NCBI GenBank assembly: GCA_977006965.1
Contig: OZ345369.1
Coordinates: 1,674,001-1,738,000, forward strand
Direction: 5' to 3'
DNA length: 64,000 nucleotides
Source: Phymatolithon calcareum
Taxonomy: Eukaryota > Rhodophyta > Florideophyceae > Hapalidiales
Under the pieces are notes generated by a model. It did no database searches, was not told where the DNA came from, and saw nothing but the letters and a program-made list of their open reading frames with translations. Position 1 is the stretch's first letter; every line of letters starts with the position of its first letter. Below, in pieces: positions 22,430-32,621 of the stretch. Made by a program: the position numbers and the translations under genes.

Positions 22430-23824
22430 ATGCATTCGAAAATGGAGGAAACCTTGCCATCGTCGCCCGTGTCATGCGAGACGGGCAGTGACCGAGACCC
22501 GGTACGGCTGGTGTGCTCTCTTACGACGATTTGCTCCATACTACAGGCTGCGTTGGGGGAACGTGTTGCGAGGGGGAACAGGTTGTTGGAGCAAGCGGCA
22601 ATTGCTCGGGAAAACCGGGCTTTCGATGTGAGGCAGGCGGCATATGCGTCGCCGAAACCTGAGATATGTGTCGCGGGAGTCGAGCGTGCATATTATGCGG
22701 CTCAATTTGCAGCCGCTCTGTGCCCCCGTGCGCAGTGCGTGTTTAGAGGCGCTGGGCTGCCGCGAATGCCCATCCATGATTACATTGCGCGTCTTCTGTC
22801 ATTCAGCGCAACGTTTTCGAACACCGTTTATATCGTCATGGTTGCCTTGTTGGACAAGGCAATGCTGTATGAGCCGGAGCTATTCATGCATGGGGGAAAT
22901 GCGCACCGTTTGCTGTTGGCGGCCTTCGTGGTGGCGGCCAAGTTGCACGAAGATCGTGTGGTGTCTAACAAGGAGTTTGCATTTATTGGGCTGGTTTCGG
23001 TGGAAGAAGTGAATGTTCTGGAGGAAGCTTTTCTGAAAGCTTTGGACTGGCGGTGTCATGTGTCGAAGGAACGGTTTGAAGAGGTGGAACAATGCGTTGT
23101 TCGTGAAGCGTTGGATAGGTGGGAATGGGTTTCAGTTTTGGAAACACTACGGGCAGAGGAGAGCGGGGAATGGGAGTATGGTTACGCGCCGACGTCTCCT
23201 GTTTCGGAGAGGAGCAGCTTTTATGGATGTTATGAGAAGAGACGTATTTCGCGGTTCGACATGGGTGGGATGGAGCGAGTGCCCCGTGGGGTTATCAGGG
23301 GAATTTCGTTTGCCCTTGCGAGGTTCAATTATCCGCAAGTGCCTCTGTTTCCGGTGAATGAGGCGGAAGCGTTGTTGTCGGAGGAAGCGGCGTCTTGTTA
23401 CTCGGGACGGCCTGGGATAAGGTTGACGGTGCTGAAACTGCTGGCAAGTGGTATGGAGCTGAAGGCGACGGTGGTACCGAGGATGTTCGACAATGATGAA
23501 CGAGTGGGGCAAAGAGTGGACATTGGGGGCAAGGGGGAGGTTGGAAAAGTAGCGGTTGAGTTTGTTGTTAGTGAGGTAGAGTGTTTTGAAGGGATTGACT
23601 CTGAGGTGGAGGGGTCGGAGGAGGAGTTTTGTGGAGTGGCAGTGGTAGCGGCGCGGGAGCATGAGGTGGATCACGAGGTGGATCACGAGGTGGATCAAGA
23701 GGTGGATCACGAGGTGGATCACGAGGTGGAGCACGAGGTGGAGCACGAGGTGGAGCACGGACGCGAGGTGGAAATATTTGATTTTGTTTTCCGCGACATC
23801 GACCCTTTTGATACTTTTTTTTGA
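22430..23824 (+). CDS. PHO80/PCL-type cyclin, array copy 5
   Basis: Identical in translation to copies 3 and 4, with TATA box at 22335. It is the last intact gene of the array; the next unit lacks a promoter and a cyclin box. Confidence 0.88.
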   Translation: MHSKMEETLPSSPVSCETGSDRDPVRLVCSLTTICSILQAALGERVARGNRLLEQAAIARENRAFDVRQAAYASPKPEICVAGVERAYYAAQFAAALCPRAQCVFRGAGLPRMPIHDYIARLLSFSATFSNTVYIVMVALLDKAMLYEPELFMHGGNAHRLLLAAFVVAAKLHEDRVVSNKEFAFIGLVSVEEVNVLEEAFLKALDWRCHVSKERFEEVEQCVVREALDRWEWVSVLETLRAEESGEWEYGYAPTSPVSERSSFYGCYEKRRISRFDMGGMERVPRGVIRGISFALARFNYPQVPLFPVNEAEALLSEEAASCYSGRPGIRLTVLKLLASGMELKATVVPRMFDNDERVGQRVDIGGKGEVGKVAVEFVVSEVECFEGIDSEVEGSEEEFCGVAVVAAREHEVDHEVDHEVDQEVDHEVDHEVEHEVEHEVEHGREVEIFDFVFRDIDPFDTFF

Positions 23825-25009
23825 GGCACTTGCCAGTGATGGGAAGGAAACGGGGGTACAGAATGTGAGCAAAAATGCGTTATTGTTCGTTGACACGTTC
23901 TTAGAGCGAGATAGCGGAGACCAGAGGTGGGTTTTCGTAGTCCACTGAATCGTGTTACACCAACAAGAAAAGGAACTCTTCCATAGACAGAATTCAGCCA
24001 AAACGTCTTGGCACTAGGAAAGTTGCCCCAAGCGTCAGCAGATGCATTGGTAACTTTTAAATAAAAATCTACCTTTCTTCTTCTTAGAGCGAGATAGCGG
24101 CCGTCCGAAAAACTATGCACGCGATGACGAAGGAGCGGAGCGGTTTTCTCTCACACTCTGCGCCTTGTGCCCTGCCCATGCCAAATCCGTGGCGCTGTCC
24201 AAAATGTGGAGTAAGATCGGCAATTCCCACGCTTCTGACTCTCCGATTACAGTATTGAACTCAAGTGTCATAGATCGTAATGTGAATCAGCGCGGATGTA
24301 ACTTAGAAATTGCTTCACCAGATGCGTTGGTAACTCTTAAATAAAATTCTAACTTTCTTCTCCTTCTTCTTCTTCTTCTTCCCGTCCCCCCAATTTCCCA
24401 CGCACTGCTATATGTCTTGGTACTCTCCAAGCTCTGCATTGGCGGTGGACTACCTTGCACAAGTGGATTAATACGTAGAGGACCCTTTAGTACTCAACCT
24501 CACCATCGTGCTCATGACACTATCGATGTATCATCATCATCATGTATTGCGTCCCCTGGTAGCTATGGAGGTAGTAGGGAAAACAAGGTACCTCGAAGTC
24601 AAGGACCGACCCTCTTCATACGGACGTTCTGCAGATGCGTTACTAACTTTTAAACAAAAATCTTCATTTAAACCCAAGTCCGTGTCAAGAAGAGGAGGAG
24701 AGGGAAGAAGAAGAAATCTTCATTTAACGAAGATTTATTCTTCTTCCTCCTCCTCTTCTTGATACGGACGCCGGTATCTGCAATCAGGTCACAACAGTTA
24801 ACAAACCGGCTGCCCTCCAAGCTCACTCATTCCCTTGTGAATACCGTTTCTCATGAATCATTCAACTTTCAATGTTCTTACTTTGACAACTGTAAGGTCG
24901 TTTCATTCGTTCGCCACTTGAACAGATAACATAAGCCGCAACAAATCTATTGCGACATCCAATTTTACTTCACCAATCTATCACCCGACGGTTCCACCTT
25001 CACCTCCAC

Positions 25010-25205
25010 TCGTGGGGTGCGTCTCGTGTGCTATTTTGCGGCAATATCTGCCGTTTTACATGCAGTGTTGGGTAGGCGAGTAGAAAAAGGCAACAAGTTT
25101 GTGGAGCAGGCGGCACATGCACGTGACACTGGAGCGTTTCGCCATCGTCAACGTCGCACATACCTCCCCTGTGCCTCAGCTCTCGGTCGCGGGAGTAAAG
25201 CGAGG
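25010..25205 (+). pseudogene. Cyclin N-terminal relic 1 (truncated unit 6)
   Basis: Only relic 1 survives in the last unit. The deletion junction at 25337/25338 lies in the fold-back element that interrupts it. Confidence 0.7.
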
Positions 25206-25337
25206 GCCACTTTTCGCACACATGCGGGACGTAAATACGTTGAACATCGTAGAAAAGGGCCTTTGCGCCAAGGTCCACCAAAGCCGCATCGGCAGTTGAC
25301 CATGGCACAAAGCCCCTTTCTACAATCTCAACCTATT

Positions 25338-25549
25338 ACGAGGTGGAGCACGAGGTGGAGCACGAGGTGGAGCACGAGGTGGAGCACGAGGTGGAGCACG
25401 AGGTGGAGCACGAGGTGGAGCACGAGGTGGAGCACGAGGTGGAGCACGAGGTGGAGCACGAGGTGGAGCACGAGGTGGAGCACGGACGCGAGGTGGCAAT
25501 ATTTGATTTTGTTTTCCGCGACATCGACCCTTTTGATACTTTTTTTTGA
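25338..25549 (+). pseudogene. 3' fragment of a diverged cyclin gene
   Basis: Only the acidic repeat tail and the C-terminus (IFDFVFRDIDPFDTFF, stop at 25547-25549) remain. The residue after GREV is Ala instead of the Glu found in the other five copies. The repeats are all of the GAGGTGGAGCAC type, whereas the intact genes mix GATCAC and GAGCAC. With no promoter, start or cyclin box, it cannot encode a cyclin. Confidence 0.88.
25340..25483. repeat. 12-bp minisatellite, 12 uniform copies
   Basis: GAGGTGGAGCAC is repeated 12 times without visible variation, against 8 mixed copies at 5751-5846 and its equivalents in the complete units. It encodes Glu-His-Glu-Val in the cyclin frame. Confidence 0.95.
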
Positions 25550-25560
25550 GGCACTTGCCA

Positions 25561-27464
25561 ACGATGGGCCTGCGGTTCAGCAGATAGTAGCATGGGATGG
25601 AAAAGGGGGTACACTATCGAAGTGAAATCTTTGAAATGCGCATTCGCCTGAATTAAATACTGGAGCTGCAATTCGATGTATCGTAAAAGAGTGCCCTGTT
25701 CCTCAACTTAGCCCGTTTTTTCGCGCCCTGTGATGCATTTCGTCGTCACGTAGTAGAATAGTCAGTATCTAGCAGTTTTGGTGTGCTTATTGCAAGCCAC
25801 ATATTTGGGGTTTTCCCATAGAAATTTTTCGCCAGTTTAAAACATACCTATAGGTTGCCACCCCAAGTGGACTTCATTACGAGGGCAATCAGCATGAGCA
25901 ATGTGAGCAGTATGAACAGTGCTACGCGAACATGCTATCTATAGATCTGTTGGTTTCGTGGGTTGGTCCTTATTTTATTTCGACGACTGAAGTCTAGCTG
26001 TCGTAGTGGACCGCCTTTGAGGCCAGTCAGAGGTGTGATCCTGCCTCAGGGTACCGGAGAATGTTCTGATAAAAGTGAAGATGTCGGCCTGTGCATGTGA
26101 CCGCATTGCATCTACCATGTTTCCATCCACGAAAGACGTGTGACTGCATTATTATTTCAAACACCAACTTGGGCTGCCGCTCGTCCAAAGAGAGACAAAG
26201 AATAGGATTGTGAAAGGGACCCTTTTGGCTGTCACCACAGCGTTTTCAATAATGTACTTCATGCGCTTGGAAATATGTTCCGCAACTCAAGCTAAATTGT
26301 GCAGCGGGCTCAACTGTTCTCGAACCTATGACATTCGCAAGGCCATGGCCAAAATACCCCTCCAGTGAAAAAAGATTAGGATATTCCATTTGATATGCTG
26401 CACCGCATCCCGGACGCATGGTAAGGAGCTACTAAGTAGAAGCGCAGCCTGTTGCTGTTCATGCGACAGACTAATGTAAGTATAAGTTTTATATTAGTCT
26501 GTTACATGAACAGCAACAGGTTGCACTTTTCCTACTTCCTCTCTCTCAAACTCAGAAAGGTTCCAATATTCGCAGGACATCACTTCTACTCGCATTTAGC
26601 TATGCAATCCCATCCCATTTCAGTAGGGGGCGTTCCGAATTGCGTTTCCGCACTAAAGTACGGCAAAAATGAGTGATCGACTTACCATCTCATGGTCATT
26701 TGGCAATCTTCAAACAGCCGTTGGTGGTTTGATGGAAACATCGCAATAGCACAATCTAGAAAGCCGAAAATGATAACCTGCGATTCCATTCATTCATTTT
26801 GCGTATTCCTCTTGTGGAGCTAGCAACACTTTGAGGGCATAAGCTTCTTCCATTCTAATCTATTTACTGCGAGTTTGAATGCTGCTTGCGCGTCGAGGTC
26901 CGGGACGTCGCCAAAGATTGACTCTGGAGTTGGTCGGACGCAGTGAAGTAGCACTTGACAAACCAAGCGACTTTCGTCCATTAAAGTTCAATCGCACCTC
27001 TGGCGGGAGACTCAACAGTGGTACTCGAACTAGCAATCTTTGGCTGGCTGCTCCGTGGTGTAGGAGGCCAACGCGTTCGATACCTGCGATTCCACTGTAC
27101 TCAATTTTGCGTCAGCTCGGCTGTCGCGCCAGAGGAAGCCAATGGTACTTGCAGACTAGAACAAAGCTAGAAAGTTGTCCAAGCACAGGTGCAACTGGGA
27201 ATATGCCGAAATCCCAAGTCCGGGTCACCGATTACACCTCGGATGAGGGTCTACTTCAGAGCGTAAAAACACGCTCAATACAAAGGTCCCTTTGGCTTGA
27301 CTCTAAAAATCTTCATTCATATAGAAACATGGAATAATTTATGCGTCCTGGCCACTGTAAGCTCATCCATTGCTGTACCCTTCCGTTGATTAGCATTCCG
27401 AAGTCATTCGCCTAATACGGCAAGCGCTCCCGTGTGGCACGGAATCCAGGTCTCGCCTTCCGCG
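25561..27464. other. Intergenic region between array and fumarase
   Basis: No frame here resembles a known protein. The first ~60 bp are loosely similar to the post-stop sequence of the array units. An 81-bp imperfect hairpin is at 26444-26524. A pol III box-like pair near 27048-27098 does not fold into a tRNA that I can draw. Confidence 0.5.
26444..26524. repeat. Imperfect inverted repeat, arms about 35 bp
   Basis: The left arm contains CCTGTTGCTGTTCATG and GACAGACTAAT. The right arm contains ATTAGTCTGTTACATGAACA and GCAACAGG, its reverse complement with about five mismatches, around a short AT-rich loop. It could be a MITE remnant or a hairpin RNA source. Confidence 0.75.
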
Positions 27465-29024
27465 ATGCATCGCGCAACTTTTCTTGTCGCTCCACTTGCA
27501 CGCACGGCTCTCGCTCCGAGTCTCGCTCGGTCATCTGTTGTGGGATCTTCATTAAGCCGCACCGCCTTCCAGCGGGTTGAACGGACGTTCCATTCCACTG
27601 CAATGGTGCCGAGCATTAAACTTGCCAATGACGATGCCACGCGTATTGAAAAAGATAGTATCGGCGAGATCCGTGTCCCCGCAGATCGGTATTGGGGAGC
27701 CCAGACGCAGCGCTCCATTGCCAATTTCGATATCTGCCGCGATACTGACCGCATGCCGTGTCCGCTCATCCACGCGTTCGGCTTGCTGAAGGGCGCTGCC
27801 GCCGTAGCAAACGAGTCTTTCGGTATGGAATCAGACATCGCGCAAGCTATTCGAACTGCCGCAAAAGAGGTCGCGGACGGAAAACTCGACGATCATTTCC
27901 CACTTGTCGTTTGGCAGACCGGATCTGGTACTCAGACCAACATGAATGTCAATGAGGTCATTTCCAACCGCGCTATTGAAATTCTTGGGGGTGAACGCGG
28001 GTCAAAGCACCCTGTACATCCCAACGACCATGTCAACCGTGCGCAATCATCGAATGATACATTCCCGACCGCAATGCATATCGCACTGACCCTCGAGGTT
28101 GTGAATCGACTGCTGCCGTCGCTTAATGCACTAGCGGAAACCTTTGAGCAGAAGCAGCGAGAGTTTGAGAGCATTGTGAAAATTGGTCGAACGCACTGCA
28201 TGGATGCCGTGCCGCTCACCGTTGGGCAGCAATTCTCAGCGTATGTGCACCAGGTGCGACAGAGCGTGACTCGCATTGAGAAAACGAAAAATGATTTGAT
28301 GCAACTCGCTATTGGCGGTACTGCCGTGGGAACGGGACTGAACACGCGAATAGACTTTGACGTCAAGGTTGTTGCAGAGGTTTCTGACGCAACTGGGCTT
28401 CCGTTTGAGTGTGCTCCGAATAAGTTTGAGGCGCTTGCCGCACACGATGCTGTTGTGTCTACCAGCGGTGCACTTAATACAGCCGCTGTGGCGCTTATGA
28501 AGATCGGTAACGATATCCGTCTTCTCGGTTCTGGACCTCGCTGTGGACTTGGCGAGCTTAATCTGCCAGCAAATGAACCCGGAAGTTCAATTATGCCGGG
28601 AAAAGTTAATCCGACGCAGTGCGAAGCCCTCACAATGGCGTGTGCGCAGGTGATGGGTAATCACATGGCGGTGACAGTGGGCGGTTCCAACGGTCACTTT
28701 GAGCTCAACGTGTTTAAGCCAATGATAATTTATAATGCGCTGCATAGTGTGCGACTTCTTGCGGATGCTGCGGCTTCCTTCAGGAAGAATTGTGTCCAAG
28801 GGTTGACTGTTAATGAACCGCGCGTGAAGGAACTGCTAAATAAGAGTTTGATGTTGGTTACGGCGTTAAATCCGTCCATCGGATACGACAATGCGGCTAT
28901 GATTGCGAAGAAAGCGCATGGCGAAGGTACGACTCTCAAGGAAGCTGCACTCGCGCTCGAGCTTATGACGAGCGAAGAGTTTGATGCTGCTGTTGTGCCC
29001 CAAGACATGCTCGGACCCAAGTAG
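27465..29024 (+). CDS. Fumarate hydratase, class II (mitochondrial)
   Basis: Converts fumarate and water to L-malate in the TCA cycle as a homotetramer. The 519-residue protein shows the class II blocks [39 protein letters not shown], the [12 protein letters not shown] active-site region and the fumarate lyase signature [16 protein letters not shown] (from about residue 373). The first ~45 residues are rich in Arg, Ser and Ala and lack acidic residues until Glu near position 39, as expected of a mitochondrial presequence. The ATG at 27465 is chosen because the frame's earlier codon at 27432 is GTG; a shorter form could start at the Met of [10 protein letters not shown]. No intron is needed. 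The downstream neighbour is convergent, about 195 bp away. Confidence 0.95.
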   Translation: MHRATFLVAPLARTALAPSLARSSVVGSSLSRTAFQRVERTFHSTAMVPSIKLANDDATRIEKDSIGEIRVPADRYWGAQTQRSIANFDICRDTDRMPCPLIHAFGLLKGAAAVANESFGMESDIAQAIRTAAKEVADGKLDDHFPLVVWQTGSGTQTNMNVNEVISNRAIEILGGERGSKHPVHPNDHVNRAQSSNDTFPTAMHIALTLEVVNRLLPSLNALAETFEQKQREFESIVKIGRTHCMDAVPLTVGQQFSAYVHQVRQSVTRIEKTKNDLMQLAIGGTAVGTGLNTRIDFDVKVVAEVSDATGLPFECAPNKFEALAAHDAVVSTSGALNTAAVALMKIGNDIRLLGSGPRCGLGELNLPANEPGSSIMPGKVNPTQCEALTMACAQVMGNHMAVTVGGSNGHFELNVFKPMIIYNALHSVRLLADAAASFRKNCVQGLTVNEPRVKELLNKSLMLVTALNPSIGYDNAAMIAKKAHGEGTTLKEAALALELMTSEEFDAAVVPQDMLGPK

Positions 29025-29218
29025 ATTTTGCAGTGGCGTAATCACGCTGAGAACAATTTTCAATCTCAAGTTTTGTAGCAGTATGCTTTTCACTGGAATA
29101 GTATTTGTCCTGTTAGTCCGCACAAATAAATGATCATTCGCCAGGGCTCTCAATTCGTTGTGAAGAGGAACATCGGGAGTGAAATACAAAAAAACTCGAT
29201 TTACTATATAGAGACATT

Positions 29219-29583
29219 TCATTCTGCATCTTCATCATCCAGCTTGCTCCCGAGAGACGGGCGCCAAGGAATGGGCATAGCGGGTTTATCAACTCGAACC
29301 TGCCCCGGCGAGAACATTGAGGACATCGTAAAATTAGACTTCTATTTTCGAACCTCAATGAGTGTTCTGACTCCATTTCAGGTAAACAGAAACACGACGG
29401 TAGAAAAATAAATTTCGCACGTACCGTAAGCCGCTCGGACGTCATGAAGATTGGCACGCAAAGACCGGCAAGGAGGAAAAAGCACGCGACCGTATTCGAG
29501 CGCCATTTTTTGGGATATGGCCACCATCCACCTGCCGGAGACCAGACCTCTTTCGGATACTGGAACTTTCCCCCCGCACCCAT
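29219..29583 (-). CDS. Small two-exon membrane protein (79 aa)
   Basis: Exon 1 is 29583-29425 and exon 2 is 29299-29219 on the minus strand. Exon 1 encodes MGAGGKFQYPKEVWSPAGGW, then WPYPKKWRSNT and a hydrophobic segment VACFFLLAGLCVPIF, ending at ERLT. The intron (29424-29300, 125 bp) begins GTACGT and ends GGGGCAG, phase 0. Exon 2 reads VRVDKPAMPIPWRPSLGSKL and ends DDEDAE. The unspliced frame becomes nonsense past the donor, while the exon 2 frame gives a polar tail rich in Pro and acidic residues. The YPKxVWSPxGGWW block followed by one membrane helix resembles small single-pass mitochondrial inner-membrane proteins known from plants, algae and fungi, possibly respiratory complex subunits. 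That likeness is from memory and unverified. Confidence 0.72.
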
Positions 29584-30176
29584 CACTGCTTTTCCAGTGG
29601 GCTCTGGATCAAGCCGTGATCGGAGTGTGATGCGCTGTGCAAGACGCGCGTGAGACCAGATGGGTTCTGTGGTTTGAGGTATTGGTTTGAGAGCGTCTTG
29701 GTTGCGAGCAAAGTGGACAAAGACCTGTAAGCGTTTAGATATCATACGCTCAGAGGTCTCTGAATATATGATTGAGATTTGAAAAGGTTATTCAGAATGT
29801 AATAATAAATTAAGACCTCGAACGGTATTCAGCGTGGAGACAGATCATTCGTCCAACGACCGGCGAGCATACGTGTTGTGGCGCGCATATATCACATATG
29901 ATAGAAATTTCCCTGAAAAAGTTGAATTTTGGTATGAAAGGAATGGATTGTGATTGGCTGCGCAGCACGACGGATCGTGAGCTCAGAAAAGCCCCATGAA
30001 GTCGCCGCCGGTTTGAGATTTTTGATGTGGACCAAACACGGGCTGTGGTACGGTACCCTCAAATTGAGCCGTTTTGAAAGAATTCGATATCCACCAGCTT
30101 GATTCCAAGGTGCGTCATCTACGTGAGCTCCGGCCTTTGATTATCCCGCCGCGCCTCAAAAACGCATGCCGAAGGC
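29584..30176. other. Divergent intergenic region
   Basis: 593 bp between the divergently oriented small membrane protein and the helicase, presumably holding both promoters. No TATA box or other motif stands out. A GGACCAAACACGGG stretch near 30030 also occurs in the gypsy LTRs near 36110 (GGACCAAACACGGG), perhaps by chance. Confidence 0.4.
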
Positions 30177-32621
30177 ATGTTAACCGCAGCTCAGCTTTTA
30201 CAACGGGCTGCAACGATGGGGCGTTCACTTTACACTTTTGTACCGTCAGGCTCCATTTTGCTTCGCCGAACAACCTTCACCCCCGCAAGAGCTCTCTCCG
30301 CCGGGCTGTCTCGACGCGCAGGTCCCCTCTTTCTCCCGTCCACCGGACCGTCCCGACCTTGGCCACTCGGTCGGTATTCTACCGTCGTTTCCCCGCAGCC
30401 TACTGATCCGCTTGCTGTGGAGCAGCCATCCGGACATCTCAGTACCGTGCCGACGACCGTGTCTAATGGAGTCGTCCCCGCCGTCGAGCCCGGTTTTTTG
30501 GATGATGATGTCTTGGCGTCGTTGCCCATAGTCGCCAATGATGATGAGTCTGAAGCAGATGGCGAACCTAAGGCGGATGCTATTCCCCAGCCGAAGGGCA
30601 TGGGTCCCCCTGTAACCTCTTTTCGAATTTCCCCTTCTGTCGTGGACTTGCTTTCGAAAAACGGTATTACCCATGTGACCGAAGTGCAGGCTGGCACTTT
30701 TGATTTGCTTTACGACGGCAGCGATGTAATTGCCAAGTCCAGAACAGGTACCGGTAAGACTCTCGCTTTTGCGCTTCCCATCTTGGAGCGCCTGGGCAAA
30801 CTTCGCCAAGAACAGGGCCGAAAACCCCGTGGTGAGGGCCCAGGTTGTATTGTTCTCGCCCCCACTCGAGAGCTTGCGAAACAAGTTGCCCGCGAAATGA
30901 GCTACATTGGCGGCGGACTCGGTTTAAGCGTCGAGTGCTTCTACGGTGGAAGTAGTTACACTCCACAGGAAAATGCTCTCCGACGTGGTGTCGACGTCGT
31001 GGTGGGTACTCCCGGCCGTATTATCGACCATATCAACAAGGGGGCGTTAAAGCTGGATAACATCTCTTTCGCTGTGCTCGATGAAGCTGATGAAATGCTG
31101 TCTATGGGATTTGCTGAGGACGTCGAGGTTGTGTTCCAGACGCTTCCCCCACAGGATCAACGCCAGGTAATCTTGTTTTCCGCCACTGTTCCTCGGTGGG
31201 TGAAGAAACTTGCCTCTCAATATCAGAAGAAGGATGTCTCCATTTTCGATTCCGTCACCTCTGGCTCCATGGCATCGACAACGGTTCGTCACTGCGCAGT
31301 AAGGGTACCGGAACGTGACGAGACGCGTGCCTCTCTTTTGGCGGATATAATTGCCGTACATAGCTGTTCAAGTTCTGAGCCGAGTCTCAGCGATGGACCA
31401 AGCCGAGCTATCGTGTTCACCCAGACAAAGAGAGAAGCTGATGACCTTGCCACTTGTGGTGCGCTCGATGGATGCGGCGCTGCCGTGTTGCACGGTGATG
31501 TTTCGCAAAGGCAGCGAGAATCAACTCTTGCCCAGTTCCGACAGGGTCGCTTTCAGGTTTTGGTCGCCACAGATGTAGCTGCTCGTGGGTTGGATATCAG
31601 TGGTGTGGACGTGGTTGTGCAGTATCGTGTGCCTCGCGATTCTGACGCATATATTCACCGTGCGGGACGAACAGGGCGCGCTGGAAGAAGCGGAACCGCG
31701 GTTGTGATGTACAGCGACCGCGAGCTACGGAACCTCCGCGACTTGGAAATGGACTGCAGAATCAAATTTGAGAAGGAGTCTGCTCCTGCCCCTGAAATGG
31801 CACTCGAAGCTGCCGTTGATTTTGCGGTTCAGAACTCGCGAACGGTCGATGAACGGGTGTTGAAGCACTTGCTGCCCCGTGCGCAAGCCATCCTTAACTC
31901 TCCGGAAACTGCAGCAGCTACCTTGGCTGGAATTTTAGCAGTTGCTGGTCGTCGCACTAAGCTGGAAGACCGGAGTGTGCTCAGTGGGGAGCGTGGGATG
32001 AGAACGCTGTTGGTGAAAGGAAGACATGCCATCACGCCGTCAGTTGCGATGAGGTGCTTAAGCGATCTTGGACAATTGACTGGAGAGAAGCAGAGAGTTG
32101 GTTTAATTCGTATTTGCCAGGATGGATCCGCTGTGGTGGATGTACCCAGCAGTGGTGCGGATGCAATTTTGGATGCGGCCGTCGAAGGGTCCGACCTGTC
32201 TGTGACTGCGGCTGTGAACGTGCCGCCTTTGCGCGAAGAGGAAAGGCGAGGGGGCAGTCGTGGGAAAGGCAGAGATCGTGGAGGAATGGGACGCCAAGGC
32301 GGATATGGTAGAGGAAGGGATTCTTATTCGTCTCGTGGGTCATATGGAGGCCGGGGTGGTGGGTACGGACAACGGCGTTCTGGTGGCGGAGGAGGGTATT
32401 CGTCGAGGGATGGAGGGCGACGTGATAGCTATTCGCGAGATGGGTACTCGAGGAACGACGGATATTCGAGGAATGACGGATATTCTAGGAATGATGGATA
32501 CTCAAGAAATCGTGACGGTGGTGGAGATTATCGCCGAAGCAGCGGAGGTGGGGGCTATGGGGGCGGTCGGGATGGCGGATATGGCCGTCGATCATCGCAA
32601 CAATTGCAGGATGACTTCTAG
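30177..32621 (+). CDS. DEAD-box RNA helicase with GUCT domain, organelle-type
   Basis: An ATP-dependent RNA helicase of 814 residues. In order: basic Ser/Arg-rich N-terminus (1-75) looking like a transit peptide; acidic linker; Q motif region; motif I SRTGTGKT (188-195); PTRELAKQV; GTPGRI; DEAD (302-305); SAT (335-337); IVFTQTK; ATDVAARGLDIS; HRAGRTGRAG; a GUCT-type domain (about 620-700, LLVKGRHAITPSVAMRCLSD and following); and a Gly/Arg/Ser/Tyr-rich tail with SRNDGY repeats. DEAD-box plus GUCT plus RGG tail matches the DDX21/Gu and plant RH3/RH7/RH9/RH53 group; the presequence favours the chloroplast or mitochondrial branch, which acts in group II intron splicing and organelle ribosome assembly. 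The compartment is not certain. The first ATG is used because the presequence follows it directly. Confidence 0.93.
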   Translation: MLTAAQLLQRAATMGRSLYTFVPSGSILLRRTTFTPARALSAGLSRRAGPLFLPSTGPSRPWPLGRYSTVVSPQPTDPLAVEQPSGHLSTVPTTVSNGVVPAVEPGFLDDDVLASLPIVANDDESEADGEPKADAIPQPKGMGPPVTSFRISPSVVDLLSKNGITHVTEVQAGTFDLLYDGSDVIAKSRTGTGKTLAFALPILERLGKLRQEQGRKPRGEGPGCIVLAPTRELAKQVAREMSYIGGGLGLSVECFYGGSSYTPQENALRRGVDVVVGTPGRIIDHINKGALKLDNISFAVLDEADEMLSMGFAEDVEVVFQTLPPQDQRQVILFSATVPRWVKKLASQYQKKDVSIFDSVTSGSMASTTVRHCAVRVPERDETRASLLADIIAVHSCSSSEPSLSDGPSRAIVFTQTKREADDLATCGALDGCGAAVLHGDVSQRQRESTLAQFRQGRFQVLVATDVAARGLDISGVDVVVQYRVPRDSDAYIHRAGRTGRAGRSGTAVVMYSDRELRNLRDLEMDCRIKFEKESAPAPEMALEAAVDFAVQNSRTVDERVLKHLLPRAQAILNSPETAAATLAGILAVAGRRTKLEDRSVLSGERGMRTLLVKGRHAITPSVAMRCLSDLGQLTGEKQRVGLIRICQDGSAVVDVPSSGADAILDAAVEGSDLSVTAAVNVPPLREEERRGGSRGKGRDRGGMGRQGGYGRGRDSYSSRGSYGGRGGGYGQRRSGGGGGYSSRDGGRRDSYSRDGYSRNDGYSRNDGYSRNDGYSRNRDGGGDYRRSSGGGGYGGGRDGGYGRRSSQQLQDDF

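Larger units (their letters stand above)
20236..24713 (+). repeat. Tandem array unit 5
   Basis: Fifth and last complete unit, with the A variant at 22351. Confidence 0.97.
24714..25560 (+). repeat. Truncated sixth unit at right edge of array
   Basis: 24714-25337 matches the first 624 bp of a unit. At 25338 the sequence jumps, inside the right arm of the fold-back element, to the 3' end of a cyclin gene. About 2.8 kb of unit sequence is missing, including the promoter and the cyclin box. After about 25560 the sequence is only loosely similar to the unit's post-stop region (a shared GGGGGTACA block), so the tail appears to come from an older, diverged copy. Confidence 0.92.

Noticed and set aside
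25340-25483. Regular repeat that could be mistaken for a CRISPR array
   Set aside because: Direct 12-bp units without spacers, in coding frame with the cyclin tail, in a eukaryotic genome.
25017-25625. 202-codon frame joining relic 1 to a Thr-Arg-Trp-Ser repeat
   Set aside because: It is a chance fusion at the deletion junction, reading the minisatellite out of the cyclin frame.
27030-27105. tRNA-like or SINE-like A/B box pair (B box GTTCGATACC)
   Set aside because: No cloverleaf could be drawn on either strand; box-like matches alone are weak.
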